Counted from the stretch's first letter, positions 53,501 to 62,861 are shown. The stretch: 64,000 nucleotides of DNA from Nitrospira sp. KM1 (GCF_011405515.1 NZ_AP022671.1:1550001-1614000), one strand, 5' to 3'. Notes: generated by a model not told the origin, from the letters alone. A program made the numbers and translations.

Positions 53501-55372
53501 TCAGGCTTCCTGAGTCGGAACAGGGGTCAATGCCCGGCTGCGTTCTTCGATAAATTCTTCGCCAATCTCCGGCTGCTGCCCTCGCTGGCACATCCAGAAC
53601 ACGACAAACACCGAACCCCAGAACACGACCATGTTGAGCGTCACCATCTTTGCGGCAAACGCCAGATCAGGGGTAAAGGCCCATGGGGAAACGTCGGCCA
53701 TTACCTCATGAACGTGCCATGCGAGCCGTCCCGATGATCGGATATATCCCATCAGCCCCATCACCCACGTAAATGCTCCTGCGAGCCCGAAGAGCACGAC
53801 CATGCCGCGCACAGAAATCTTCCCCCATTGCACCGGGCCGTGAACAATGGATCCCTTGAGCATCGCGCGATTGATGAGGACGCTGCAGATGATAACCGTG
53901 AGCGTGGTGAATGCTTGCGGCGAGGAAAGACCGACCCGCAGATTCGCCGGCAGATAGAAACCATAGACGGACAACCACATCACGTTCAACAGGCCGACTG
54001 AAAAGAGCGTTCCAATGACGATATTTCCCGTTCGAACCCATGGAATCGTCATCGTCCGATTGGCACGTCGGTAATAGAGAAAACTCAACGTCGTAATCAA
54101 AATCATGATATTGATGGCGCCGTTCTTCGCTGACATGACACCATAATTACCCACCACCGGATGCTGTGCTCCCCCCATCGCCTTGACTTCGCTCCCCGAC
54201 ATGATGACCGTATGGGGCGTTAACCAAATAAAGAGGGCCAACGTCAGTGCGCCGAGCAAGAATTGATAATAGGGTTGATACCGCTCTCCGCCTTTAATGC
54301 GGGCCATGCTCTGCCAGATGTAATAGTTCACACCCAAGAGCAGCGCTCCGATCAAGAGGGCCTGCACAACAAAGAGCCACGTGAGCAGTCCGCCCATCAT
54401 CGTCATACCCAAGCTCTGACGATAAGCATAGACCGATCGCATGAGCCAGTATCCGGCAATCGGCATCGGTAACAATGCACAGACTGTCACAAACAAAAAG
54501 ATGTATCCCACCCAGTCGAAGTACGCCCGTTCACCTTCTGTCTTACTGGTGAAGAACCGGTAACAGGCATACGCCAATACCACCGCCCCACCCGACATGA
54601 TGTCCGCGAGGAAGCGGTGAACGTTCAGCGGATTCCAGAGCGCCGAATGGAGTAGGTGCCAGCCATTTCCCAAGAACCTCCCCTGCGCATCGACACCGGC
54701 GGGAGCCATCATGAATGCCGCCCAGGAATTCGCCAGCAAGAGAAGCGCAGTGCCGAAGATATTGGTAAGAATTCCAATCGCCGCATGGATCCATTTCAAA
54801 CCTGGCTCCGCCATGCGGTTCCAACTGTAATAGTAGAGGATGAGGAGAAATGCTTCCCCGTTGAATACGATTGCATAGGCCGGCATGAACGCTTTGAATG
54901 TTGCGCCCATATACGTCATGAAACTGGGATACAGCCAGATGAACATACAGAGCATCAGACTTCCCACCACCGCCGTCACCGACAGCGCAAGCAGCGCCAC
55001 CTTTGCCAAGTCTCTGGCAAGCCCATCGTACCGAAGCGACAAAGCCGGCTTCTTCGTCATGAGTCCCAAAAATTCCAACAGCGCGCAAAACAGCGGCAAC
55101 GCTAGCACAAATCCGGCAAAATACGTGTGCTGTTGCGTCACGAACCACACGAGGAGACGACTATCGAACAAACTGACACGCGGGTAGACGGTGTCCGAAG
55201 GTGAAGGGGCAGCCGGTCCTTGAGGAGAGCCTGGGGTTTTGAAATAGACATCGGTAGCGGGCTCAGCCGACACGACAGTTCCCACTCCAATACTTGCCGT
55301 GCCAATACTTATTACAACCGCACAGGCGAGCAGAAACTTCCTCACCCTCGTCCACGAACCAATTGGCGACAT
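53501..55372 (-). CDS. Cytochrome bd-like oxidase subunit (CydA-related), copy 2
   Basis: This 623-residue paralog of the protein at 48044-49957 has a signal helix (FLLACAVVISIGTASIGVGT) and about fourteen membrane segments. The CydA-like start LLVWFVTQQHTYFAGFVLAL, FNGEAFLLILYYYSWNRMAE, LLANSWAAFMMAPAGVDAQG, LWNPLNVHR and the block KAMGGAQHPVVGNYGVMSAK all match copy 1. The two copies are in different operons with different partners: this one has no adjacent cytochrome c gene. The ATG at 55372 lies 4 bases past the upstream gene. Confidence 0.82.
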   Translation of the reverse strand: MSPIGSWTRVRKFLLACAVVISIGTASIGVGTVVSAEPATDVYFKTPGSPQGPAAPSPSDTVYPRVSLFDSRLLVWFVTQQHTYFAGFVLALPLFCALLEFLGLMTKKPALSLRYDGLARDLAKVALLALSVTAVVGSLMLCMFIWLYPSFMTYMGATFKAFMPAYAIVFNGEAFLLILYYYSWNRMAEPGLKWIHAAIGILTNIFGTALLLLANSWAAFMMAPAGVDAQGRFLGNGWHLLHSALWNPLNVHRFLADIMSGGAVVLAYACYRFFTSKTEGERAYFDWVGYIFLFVTVCALLPMPIAGYWLMRSVYAYRQSLGMTMMGGLLTWLFVVQALLIGALLLGVNYYIWQSMARIKGGERYQPYYQFLLGALTLALFIWLTPHTVIMSGSEVKAMGGAQHPVVGNYGVMSAKNGAINIMILITTLSFLYYRRANRTMTIPWVRTGNIVIGTLFSVGLLNVMWLSVYGFYLPANLRVGLSSPQAFTTLTVIICSVLINRAMLKGSIVHGPVQWGKISVRGMVVLFGLAGAFTWVMGLMGYIRSSGRLAWHVHEVMADVSPWAFTPDLAFAAKMVTLNMVVFWGSVFVVFWMCQRGQQPEIGEEFIEERSRALTPVPTQEA

Positions 55373-55376
55373 AGAC

Positions 55377-56429
55377 TCAACCCTTCGATGCCGGAGCAAC
55401 GACCGTCGTGCCGGCGTTTGCAGTTTTCCCAAGAATGCCCATGACGAAAGGACACCGGAGCAATGCTTCCGGTACGCTCCGCCCTTGTTCTTCTTCCACC
55501 TGACGCCGAAACCCCAGATAATATCCGTATAGAGCCATCAAGGCTCCGACCAAACCTCCGTTGAGTGTTGCGTACGAGGTCGACACACCCGGCTGTCTGA
55601 ATAGAAATATCACCGTACCGGCTGTGACGATATAGTACGTCGATGCAAACGCAAGCCCGGGCCACCACCAATACTTCAGCAGTTCCTGCGGTTTGGTCTC
55701 AAACAGGCTTCGGATCCATGGCCGCTGGGGTCGACGCCCGCCGAAAAACGCGCACAACGCCACGGCCCCGCATAAGACTGTCACCGCAGCCAATTGCATC
55801 AGCACCGCCGCGCGATCGCCGTCTAGGAAATACCCCGAGACTGCCCCCGCGGCTCCGACGATGATGCCGGCACTCACCCACCGCCGCAATTCGGATGCTT
55901 GATTTCCCAACAGATTTCGTAAGGCCATGCCGTCGGGGAAGGTAGGAAATGGCCTTCCCAGCAGACCGATTCTTCTGACGTGACCGATTTCGAACGCGTC
56001 GCGCGCTACGGCGGTACAGGAAATGATGATCGCCATCATGGCGGGACCGTCCGGATGCTGCAGGTAGTCGTACCCCACGAGCCAGAGCAAGCCCAACACG
56101 AGCAGCGACAACTGGACGCCATAGACAAACCCGATCCAGCCCGCGATCCATGTCAACAACCTGTTTCCGTCTTCCCGCAATAGCTCGGGCCAAGACGTCC
56201 CCCGGCCGACCCGATACGCCGCCAATGCCGTCACACATGCGACCAAGCCACTCACTGCGAGCAATACGGCAGGCTCGTCAAGTGCCACGATGTGCTTGGC
56301 TGCGCGGTAGATTCCGAAGGCCACAAGTCCCGGGACGAACATCACCAGCCGCTTCCGTCTACGAACGGACTCTTCCGTGACGGCGAGACTGAGACTCGGG
56401 AGCACTCGCAGGGCCATCCGATGCAGCAT
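55377..56429 (-). CDS. Polytopic membrane protein, unknown
   Basis: This 350-residue protein has about nine hydrophobic segments (LVMFVPGLVAFGIYRAAKHI, WIGFVYGVQLSLLVLGLLWL, FASTYYIVTAGTVIFLFRQP). It ends with a cytoplasmic tail that includes PEALLRCPFVMGILGKT. No family is recognised. It lies between the PCP_red and bd-like genes and is the best candidate for a partner membrane subunit of the second oxidase, comparable in place though not in sequence to CydB. The ATG at 56429 is chosen; a second is at 56417. Confidence 0.72.
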   Translation of the reverse strand: MLHRMALRVLPSLSLAVTEESVRRRKRLVMFVPGLVAFGIYRAAKHIVALDEPAVLLAVSGLVACVTALAAYRVGRGTSWPELLREDGNRLLTWIAGWIGFVYGVQLSLLVLGLLWLVGYDYLQHPDGPAMMAIIISCTAVARDAFEIGHVRRIGLLGRPFPTFPDGMALRNLLGNQASELRRWVSAGIIVGAAGAVSGYFLDGDRAAVLMQLAAVTVLCGAVALCAFFGGRRPQRPWIRSLFETKPQELLKYWWWPGLAFASTYYIVTAGTVIFLFRQPGVSTSYATLNGGLVGALMALYGYYLGFRRQVEEEQGRSVPEALLRCPFVMGILGKTANAGTTVVAPASKG

Positions 56430-56446
56430 CAATCTTCCTATGCGGT

Positions 56447-56938
56447 CTATTTCTTCGCCGCGCCCATGCCGAAGTAACGCGCTTTCACTTCTTCCATCAA
56501 TGATGCGGTAATTCGAGCATGTCCCCGCTCGGCAGCTGTACGCTCCAACTCGATCTTCGCCATTGCGCGCACTGGCGCCGGCACATTCTCCAATCTGTGC
56601 TCGGCTTCGGAATCCCATTCGATTCGGGCGCCGCTGCGTGGTCGAAATAAGGCATCGTAGCTGACCACGCGCTCGTCTCTGGACCGTACATCTTGTTCGA
56701 CCTCTTCTCGAAACAGCGAGGCGACATATGGTGGCAGCCGGTCGAGCCGGTGTAAGGCTTCATCGGTCCACATCAACCGATCGACCAAGCGATCGGTCTG
56801 ACTCGGGGTCCTGTCAATGCCAACGCGCAATCCACAGCCGCGACACTCGCTTCGGATAAACCATTGCACAGAGCCTTCGTAGGTCCGCTCTTCAATCCCC
56901 TCGGTATGCATCCATCTCCCGCAACCGCACGTCAGCAT
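56447..56938 (-). CDS. PCP_red-domain protein with N-terminal cysteine pairs
   Basis: This 163-residue soluble protein begins MLTCGCGRWMHTEGIEER and has a second Cys pair in SECRGCGLRVG, a likely zinc or iron ribbon. Residues 95-155 resemble the small C-terminal domain found in light-independent protochlorophyllide reductase (WDSEAEHRLENVPAPVRAMA, then HARITASLMEEVKARYFGM). The organism shows no sign of chlorophyll synthesis here, so the domain serves another use, perhaps Fe-S or tetrapyrrole handling for the oxidase. A longer frame overlaps the upstream gene and is rejected. Confidence 0.72.
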   Translation of the reverse strand: MLTCGCGRWMHTEGIEERTYEGSVQWFIRSECRGCGLRVGIDRTPSQTDRLVDRLMWTDEALHRLDRLPPYVASLFREEVEQDVRSRDERVVSYDALFRPRSGARIEWDSEAEHRLENVPAPVRAMAKIELERTAAERGHARITASLMEEVKARYFGMGAAKK

Positions 56939-56982
56939 GACAAGAGAGCTCTGTGAAGTTGGACCATCATGGTCATCTGCGA

Positions 56983-57696
56983 TCAACCGATTTTCCCAGG
57001 GTAGAGGATGTAGAGCATCGTATAGGTAAAGCTGCCCGTCACAAAGAGCACGCAGTAGATGATCATCGTAAATGTTCCCAGCGCACGGTGGCGTCGCGCC
57101 CCGTTTGGCCAAATGCGCTGGATCGCCATCTCTACGGCAAACACCATCGCAACCAGCACAAGCAGCCCGAGGTAGACTTCCATTTTCCGCATGGAAAATC
57201 CCGACGCCGACACTCGCGAGAAAAACAGTGCCAGAACCGCAATGGCGACACACGTAAAGATAAGACTGACCTTCTTCCAGGACGTCTGCAAGCGCGACTC
57301 CCTCAAGGATCGCACGCCGTCGATGAACTGCTGCGAACGGAATCCCAGAACGATCATATATACCGCCATGACCAGTCCGATGATGACCAAGATGATATGG
57401 AACGTCAGCACAGGGATGAACACATAATCGTAGAGTGCCTGCGAGCCGCCGAATCCTTCTTTGCCTTCGACCGCCAGAACGCCGAGCTGTCGAAACAGGT
57501 AGTATGCGACGAAGAAGGCCAGCATGGAGACCATCCCTCCGAACATCAACCAATGATGGGCATCAGCTTGACGTTTGCGGGCTTGTACCCAGCCGATGAC
57601 GAACAATCCGGTGAACAGCGTGGCCATAAGTTGGCTCAGATCTGCTCCGATGGTGGCATGAGTGCCGAGAAATCCTGGATCGCGTAACCATTCCAT
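56983..57696 (-). CDS. DUF420-like membrane protein
   Basis: This 237-residue protein has about six or seven membrane helices (LSQLMATLFTGLFVIGWVQA, DAHHWLMFGGMVSMLAFFVA, IPVLTFHIILVIIGLVMAVY, RALGTFTMIIYCVLFVTGSF). His residues occur near helix ends (DAHHW, TFHII, RRHRA), a pattern seen in DUF420 proteins that accompany heme-copper oxidase genes. It probably takes part in assembly or heme handling of the second bd-like oxidase. The family call is moderate. Confidence 0.65.
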   Translation of the reverse strand: MEWLRDPGFLGTHATIGADLSQLMATLFTGLFVIGWVQARKRQADAHHWLMFGGMVSMLAFFVAYYLFRQLGVLAVEGKEGFGGSQALYDYVFIPVLTFHIILVIIGLVMAVYMIVLGFRSQQFIDGVRSLRESRLQTSWKKVSLIFTCVAIAVLALFFSRVSASGFSMRKMEVYLGLLVLVAMVFAVEMAIQRIWPNGARRHRALGTFTMIIYCVLFVTGSFTYTMLYILYPGKIG

Positions 57697-57702
57697 TAAT
57701 CG

Positions 57703-58695
57703 TTATCCGTTCAGTTTGAGGCCTTGAACTACGGCGGTACGTTCGACTTCTTCGACGGATGCAAATCCTGCGGCCTGCATCCACTGCATCGCGTCGGACG
57801 TCTGGTAACATGCGCCCCGCTGTGTATTGATCAGAATATGCACCGCAAATGCTGTCGTCCAAGCCGGACCAGTACTCGATTCATCGAGAAATCGGTCCTT
57901 GATGAGCAGACGCCCGTTCGGCAACAGATGGTCGTACACCTTCTTGACAAGTGCCGCATTCGTCGCAAAATCTTGATAATGAAGGATATCCGACATCAAC
58001 GCGAGATCATATGGCCCGCCCAGCCGATCATGGTTGAAATTTCCTGCCAGCAACGAAATACGGGAATCGAGTCCCGCTTCCTTGACAGTCTTTTCAGTCA
58101 ACCGCAAAGTCGGCGCGAGATCGAATACGGTCGCCGTGATTGTTGGGTAGACCTGACAAAAGGCGATGGCATTGGTTCCGGCTCCTCCCCCCAAATCCAG
58201 CATGCGCAGAGCGCCTTTGAGTTGGAGTCGCCGTGCAAAATCTGGCCCGCTCTGTTGACCAATGCGGTGAAGAACGGCCAGCACATTGCCGCCCAGTTCG
58301 GGATCGGTTTCAAAGACATGCCGGTCCACCGATCGTTCGCCGGATCGGATGGTCTCCGCGAGCTTCCCCCAATTATTCCATTCAGCATCATGAAGTTGCA
58401 GCAGATGTCCTATAAATTGAGGGGACTGTCGAACGAGGTGTTTCTCGGCCGTTGAGGAATTTTCGTATGCCTCTCCTGTTTTAGTCAGTAACCTCATCGC
58501 GACCAGCGCATTGAGTAAGAGACGAAGGGCCTGCTCATCGGCCGTGATTCGAGTCGCGATCTCCGCTGATAGTCGCGGTTTTCCCGCCAGCGAGGAAAAG
58601 ACGTCGAGTTGAACTGCGGTCAGAAGGATTTTGGTCTCCCAGTAGTAACCAAGCTGGAAGATTTCTGCGAGCGAAAGTTCTCGTGCCACACCCAA
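57703..58695 (-). CDS. O-methyltransferase (acetylserotonin-OMT-like, dimerisation plus SAM domain)
   Basis: This 330-residue protein has an N-terminal winged-helix dimerisation domain (ILLTAVQLDVFSSLAGKPRL, LRLLLNALVAMRLLTKTGEA) and a C-terminal SAM domain (LRMLDLGGGAGTNAIAF, YDLALMSDILHYQDF, GRLLIKDRFLDE). The family includes small-molecule O-methyltransferases and enzymes of quinone or tetrapyrrole methylation. It is the first gene of the second bd-like operon and lies 6 bases before the DUF420-like gene. A role in a quinone or heme variant for that oxidase is possible but not shown. Confidence 0.82.
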   Translation of the reverse strand: MGVARELSLAEIFQLGYYWETKILLTAVQLDVFSSLAGKPRLSAEIATRITADEQALRLLLNALVAMRLLTKTGEAYENSSTAEKHLVRQSPQFIGHLLQLHDAEWNNWGKLAETIRSGERSVDRHVFETDPELGGNVLAVLHRIGQQSGPDFARRLQLKGALRMLDLGGGAGTNAIAFCQVYPTITATVFDLAPTLRLTEKTVKEAGLDSRISLLAGNFNHDRLGGPYDLALMSDILHYQDFATNAALVKKVYDHLLPNGRLLIKDRFLDESSTGPAWTTAFAVHILINTQRGACYQTSDAMQWMQAAGFASVEEVERTAVVQGLKLNG

Positions 58696-58727
58696 CCCTT
58701 CACTGTAGATAGTTGGTGGAAATTCAA

Positions 58728-58757
58728 ATCTTACCGAGGTTGGAAAGAGAAAGGCAA
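58728..58757 (-). promoter_or_regulatory. Candidate promoter of the second bd-like operon
   Basis: Minus-strand TTGCCT (58752-58757), 18 bases, TAAGAT (58728-58733), each matching consensus at four positions, about 35 bases upstream of the methyltransferase start. Confidence 0.4.
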
Positions 58758-58787
58758 GGATGCGCGACGCGCGCAGTACGAAACAGA

Positions 58788-58814
58788 ACGGGCAGCGGAC
58801 GTTCCGCTGCCCGT
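58788..58814 (-). terminator. Rho-independent terminator of the CxxHxxM protein gene
   Basis: A perfect 12-base stem (ACGGGCAGCGGA with TCCGCTGCCCGT) around a three-base loop lies 30 bases past the stop of the gene at 58844, followed leftwards by CTGTTTCGT. The U-tract is short. Confidence 0.75.
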
Positions 58815-58843
58815 TGACACACCTCAGGAAGTGACGGGGATGC

Positions 58844-59638
58844 TTACTTGATTTCGGCCTTTAGATTGGCCGTGGCGCCATCTGCCACTTCTACTTCAAA
58901 CTCGACCTTCTTGCCCTTCGCAGCGAACGGATGCCAGGCTACCACCTTGTGCTTTCCGGGCGGCACATCCTTGATCTCGAAGGAACCGTCTTCCTTGACC
59001 ACTGCAAAGTGCGGATTCGAGACCGGAAGGAAGAAGGACTGCATGAACTCGTGCTGATCGCACTGCAAACGGTAGTAGCCGTCCTTCTCGGCTCCGCCAC
59101 GGAACGTCACGGGCTTGTCCAGCTTGTCTCCCTTTTTGGCCAAACCGATGTTGAAGCCCGTTGCGGACGTTGATCCCTTCACCGTAAAGCTGTGCGGATT
59201 GTGCAAGACGCCTTGGACGGACTTGGGATCGTCGGGATCCGCATCCAAATTTTCGACGTGGAAATTCTTGGTGTTGACCACGACGCCGGCGAACGGCAGG
59301 AACTCGCAGAACTCCGCGGTGACATCGGTTCCCTTGTATCCGTCGACGAATGCCTTGTCTTCAATGTCAACGACCGCAACGACGGCGTTCTTCAATCCGC
59401 CATCCTTGCCGACTTCGATGGTCTTGAGGAACCGCTTGTCTCCGTCGACCAACTCCTTGTGAGGATTCTTCGGACAGAATTTTGGATTTGGAAACTTGGC
59501 AAACGAAAATTCCTTCTGCTCGCTCTTCCCGCCATACGTCACTTTCCCTGAAATGGTGCCTCCGGCAAACACCGTGAGAGGTGCCGCAACGAATGCGACA
59601 GCTGCCACTCCTAATACGACTGGTAACGCACTCTTCAT
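58844..59638 (-). CDS. Exported CxxHxxM (cupredoxin-like) protein, paralog 1
   Basis: This 264-residue protein has a clear signal peptide (MKSALPVVLGVAAVAFVAAP, cleavage near VFAGG). A beta-rich N-terminal half starts GTISGKVTYGGKSE. The metal-like motif QCDQHEFMQSF (C-x2-H-x2-M) is followed by SNPHFAVVKEDGSFEIKDVP, a carboxypeptidase-regulatory-like strand set ending VVAWHP. The motif is typical of periplasmic copper-type carriers in MauL-like proteins. It has its own promoter and terminator, which suggests strong independent expression. Confidence 0.8.
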   Translation of the reverse strand: MKSALPVVLGVAAVAFVAAPLTVFAGGTISGKVTYGGKSEQKEFSFAKFPNPKFCPKNPHKELVDGDKRFLKTIEVGKDGGLKNAVVAVVDIEDKAFVDGYKGTDVTAEFCEFLPFAGVVVNTKNFHVENLDADPDDPKSVQGVLHNPHSFTVKGSTSATGFNIGLAKKGDKLDKPVTFRGGAEKDGYYRLQCDQHEFMQSFFLPVSNPHFAVVKEDGSFEIKDVPPGKHKVVAWHPFAAKGKKVEFEVEVADGATANLKAEIK

Positions 59639-59786
59639 TGTACTGCCTCCTTGTGATTAACAGACCACCATGATGGCTCGCATATTCCCATTCATCAACC
59701 GGCATGTGAGAGGAAAGAAGGGGATAGAATCCCTGTAGTATTCCATCGACGACATGCTTAACGAGGCCGGTGTGGGACCGAGCATA

Positions 59787-59814
59787 TATATAGAATCTTA
59801 TCGTACTCTGTCAA
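59787..59814 (-). promoter_or_regulatory. Promoter of the gene at 58844
   Basis: Minus-strand TTGACA (59809-59814) with TATATA at 59787-59792 (16 bases) inside an AT-rich TATATATA run, so an 18-base spacing is also possible. The leader is about 140 bases long; I see no known riboswitch in it. Confidence 0.7.
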
Positions 59815-59845
59815 TGTTAAAAAAGTGCAGCCACCTCTAGAATAA

Positions 59846-61216
59846 TTATTTGGATCCGGTCATGGTGTGGTGAAGGAATGCGCCAGCCGCCGTCGCACTC
59901 ACTGCCTCGTTTGAATCGTGAAGCGCGTCCTTAAGTAGCGGAAGAATATCGCGATTCCCGACGTGGCCCATCGATCGAAGCGCAACAATTTTCGGTCCTG
60001 GAAGAGGATCGGAGGCGAGATTAGCCAACACCCCGACCGCCCCGCCTGCATTTTCTCCATTGGCTTTTCCCAGTGCAAAGGCAGCGGATGACCGGGCCGC
60101 CGGATCATTAGCTTGGGCTAAATCCCGAACAGAATGAGCGACCGAACCATACGGCTGGCCGAGTTGCAAGAGCGCAGCGACCGCCGCCGCCCTGACACTG
60201 AACGCCTTATCGGAAAGCGACCCTGATATCGCGGCGACCGATTCTTTGTCCCCAAGATCGGCGAGCGCGGCAGCTGCTGATTCTCTGACGGCTGGGATAG
60301 GATCTTTCAGCAAATGCTCGATAGCCTTTCGATGTTCACTCCGACGTAGGTGTCCGAGTCCTCTGGCTGCCGCGGCACGGACGGATGGTTGTTTGTACGT
60401 GAGGAGTTCCGCCATCATGGAAGTCCCGCGCTGATCTCGAAGATCCGCAATCGTGCGGATCGCCTCAGCCTGATCCTCGGGATTCGGCGCCCCCATCGCG
60501 TTGCGGAGCGGCTCCCACGCGTTGGGGCGGCCGAGCCTCATCAGAGCTCCATACGCCGCGATGCGCACCGTGGCGAGTTCGTCCTTCGTCGCCGCTTCGA
60601 TGAGCGGAATGACGGATTGATCGCCGGACTTTCCCAGAACTTTCACCACACGAGCCTTCACCAATCCCGCCTGATCGTCAACGGCAGTTCGGAGTCTCTT
60701 TGAGCGGAGACCGGCCTCCAAACGACCGAGACCTTCCACGGCCAGAACCCGAACCGGCCCGGAACCATCGCTCAGGCCGTCTTCGAAATACGGAACCATC
60801 TTGTCCGAATTGATTTCCTTGAGGGCAGTATACGCGGCTCCGCGCATTTGATCCCGCATGTCCTTCGTCAAGACGAGGATGAGACTCAGAGCGATTTCGT
60901 TCAGAAGAGGCTGCTCTTCACGCCTCTGAGACATTTCAAGCTTGTCATACTCTTCCAACGCTTCTTTGGGCTTCCCAGTTTTCACCAGAAGACGGACCTT
61001 CAAACGTTGGGCCTCCGGCATCATCGCGCGGCTGGATTCCAACTTGGAAAGCTCTTCCAGAGCATGTTGATACTCTTGCTTCTCGTACAACCCCTGAATG
61101 TCTTTCAAAATCTTGGGCTGATCCGCGGCGATCACGGGTAACGAAAGCACCATTGCTATACAGGAGCACCCCGCAACCAGGCCGATAGCAGGGATATATC
61201 GTCTCAGTCTGAGCAT
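59846..61216 (-). CDS. Exported HEAT-repeat protein
   Basis: This 456-residue protein has a signal segment (IPAIGLVAGCSCIAMVLSLP) and a short TPR-like stretch (GLYEKQEYQHALEELSKLES). At least eight HEAT repeats follow (for example SVRAAAARGLGHLRRSEHRK, AVRESAAAALADLGDKESVA, SVRAAAVAALLQLGQPYGSV). It should form a curved binding surface in the periplasm. The ATG at 61216 has an AAAGGA site, 13 bases past the upstream gene; a frame from 61291 overlaps that gene. It may bring together the copper-type proteins of this unit. Confidence 0.8.
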   Translation of the reverse strand: MLRLRRYIPAIGLVAGCSCIAMVLSLPVIAADQPKILKDIQGLYEKQEYQHALEELSKLESSRAMMPEAQRLKVRLLVKTGKPKEALEEYDKLEMSQRREEQPLLNEIALSLILVLTKDMRDQMRGAAYTALKEINSDKMVPYFEDGLSDGSGPVRVLAVEGLGRLEAGLRSKRLRTAVDDQAGLVKARVVKVLGKSGDQSVIPLIEAATKDELATVRIAAYGALMRLGRPNAWEPLRNAMGAPNPEDQAEAIRTIADLRDQRGTSMMAELLTYKQPSVRAAAARGLGHLRRSEHRKAIEHLLKDPIPAVRESAAAALADLGDKESVAAISGSLSDKAFSVRAAAVAALLQLGQPYGSVAHSVRDLAQANDPAARSSAAFALGKANGENAGGAVGVLANLASDPLPGPKIVALRSMGHVGNRDILPLLKDALHDSNEAVSATAAGAFLHHTMTGSK

Positions 61217-61229
61217 GGCGGAAATCCTT

Positions 61230-61880
61230 TTAGCTCGCATGCTGTACCGGGGCCGTGAGCGTTCGCTTCCGGTATCCGGGAGGCTCATCAAAATAATATG
61301 ATGGTTGCGGGGAGAATTTGATGCGCTCGTACTCGAAAGACCACGCTCGGCTCTGACTGACCAGCTTCAACACCGTGCCTGTTTCCCGATCCACCCATTC
61401 ATAGTACCGATCGATCCGGCCGCGATGGTCGGTTTCCACGTCAAAAAGCTGGGCGCTTCGACCGGCGGAGCTTCCTTCCCCAATGAGTGACCGCTGTCGC
61501 TCACCAGGCAACGACGCGCGAATTGGAAGAAGATCATCGGGGTCCAACGGAGTAATGAGAAGTTCTTTTTGTTGCGCCAGAAGATACCATGCCTCGCCAC
61601 GATCGAGACGAATGATTTCGATCGCTGCATAGCCGTGGGCGGTTCTGATCGCATACTTATACTCCAGCCGCAATTGCTCCGGCTTGACGAAGATCTGCGC
61701 AACGTACTTCCTTCCATTCACGTGTTTGACGATGGTGCCGGAAAATTGCAGGGCGTCGGCCGCCGGCTCATTTGCGGAAACCGCGCCCGATGCCCATCCA
61801 CACCAGAGAATGAAGCAGAGACAGGATATCCACCAACCGCCGCTCCACTGGAAACGAGAATGGAGATTCAGACTAGTCAT
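61230..61880 (-). CDS. Exported outer-membrane lipoprotein-sorting-like (LolA-fold) protein
   Basis: This 216-residue protein has a signal segment (WWISCLCFILWCGWASGAVS) and a LolA/LppX-type beta domain: ADALQFSGTIVKHVNGRKYV, EQLRLEYKYAIRTAHGYAAI and YEWVDRETGTVLKLVSQSRA. Such folds bind lipid or lipoprotein. It lacks a clear ribosome site; GTG at 61925 is the longer alternative. It is cotranscribed with the HEAT protein and follows two copper-type genes. Confidence 0.7.
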   Translation of the reverse strand: MTSLNLHSRFQWSGGWWISCLCFILWCGWASGAVSANEPAADALQFSGTIVKHVNGRKYVAQIFVKPEQLRLEYKYAIRTAHGYAAIEIIRLDRGEAWYLLAQQKELLITPLDPDDLLPIRASLPGERQRSLIGEGSSAGRSAQLFDVETDHRGRIDRYYEWVDRETGTVLKLVSQSRAWSFEYERIKFSPQPSYYFDEPPGYRKRTLTAPVQHAS

Positions 61881-61943
61881 GAGTTCATGATCAGATAAGG
61901 CCGTTTCGGGGAGAGAGGAAGGCACCCGATGGTCATCGTCCAG

Positions 61944-62861
61944 CTATCGCTGGCGTTCGACGAAAGGATCAATCTCGACGGAATACCCCAGCGTATCCGG
62001 TCCAAAACGGGGATTTTCCACGACCCGATAAGCCGACCTGTGGCCTTTGGGCGCCGGGAGACTGATTCGCTCGGTAAGCTTTCCGTTATCTTTGACCGTC
62101 ACTATTTTCGTGACGCCCGGGCCGGTCTGCGGATGCCAGACGACTAGTTGATACGTGCCGGCAGGAATCCGGTCTATCATGAAATGCCCGTTTCCATCGG
62201 TCAACGCATAGTAAGGATTGTTGACCGCCATCGCCCAACTTTCCATGTAGGCATGGAAACCGCATTGCATGTAGAAAGTTCGCCGGCCCTTGTTCAAGTA
62301 GATCGGCCCGACAAGGGATTTCCCGGGAGCATGGTTGTGAATGGCATGGAGATCGCCTCGATTGTGCTGTTGGTTCATGACAAGTGGGGTGTTGAAGAGG
62401 ACGCGCGCCCCCGCCTCGGGTGAAGTTTCATAACCCTGGATGTCATGCATGACGGGGTCCATGTTAATGACCTCCACGGCATGCCCGTTTCGCACGACCG
62501 TCATGAAGGGTTGGAACATGCAATCGCGGGCCTCGATCAAGGGAACCGAGACTTCAAAAGGCTTACCAGCCTCTACTCCCTCCAACAAGACAATCGCATC
62601 CTTAAGGCCGGCTTGCGGGCCAACCACGAAATCATGAAGGAGCCGCCATCCTTGTCCGTTGGAAATTCGTCCACAGTAGGCCGGATCAGGAAAGGTGATG
62701 AGGTTGAAGCCCTTTGGTTCCGGGACCATGCCTTCCAGCGAAACCGTGCCTTCAAGCCTCCCCCCTGCTGGCACATCGATGACATCGTAGGACCAGACGA
62801 GATTGACCCAGCTTCCGTGACACAACCCTACCAATAGGACGGCCAGAATAGACAAACGCAT
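61944..62861 (-). CDS. Exported CxxHxxM (cupredoxin-like) protein, paralog 2
   Basis: This 305-residue protein has a signal peptide (MRLSILAVLLVGLCHGSWVN). It shares with the next gene the blocks GFNLITFPDPAYCGRIS, DPVMHDIQGYETS, MQCGFHAYMESWAMAVNNPY and TYQLVVWHP. The C-x2-H-x2-M motif plus extra His and Met residues (MNQQHNRGDLHAIHNH) suggests copper binding. It lies 21 bases after its paralog. It likely carries copper or electrons in the periplasm. Confidence 0.82.
   Translation of the reverse strand: MRLSILAVLLVGLCHGSWVNLVWSYDVIDVPAGGRLEGTVSLEGMVPEPKGFNLITFPDPAYCGRISNGQGWRLLHDFVVGPQAGLKDAIVLLEGVEAGKPFEVSVPLIEARDCMFQPFMTVVRNGHAVEVINMDPVMHDIQGYETSPEAGARVLFNTPLVMNQQHNRGDLHAIHNHAPGKSLVGPIYLNKGRRTFYMQCGFHAYMESWAMAVNNPYYALTDGNGHFMIDRIPAGTYQLVVWHPQTGPGVTKIVTVKDNGKLTERISLPAPKGHRSAYRVVENPRFGPDTLGYSVEIDPFVERQR

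Noticed and set aside
56939-57553. N-terminal extension of the PCP_red frame
   Set aside because: The extension overlaps the DUF420-like gene in another frame and is low-complexity; the domain begins after the ATG at 56938.
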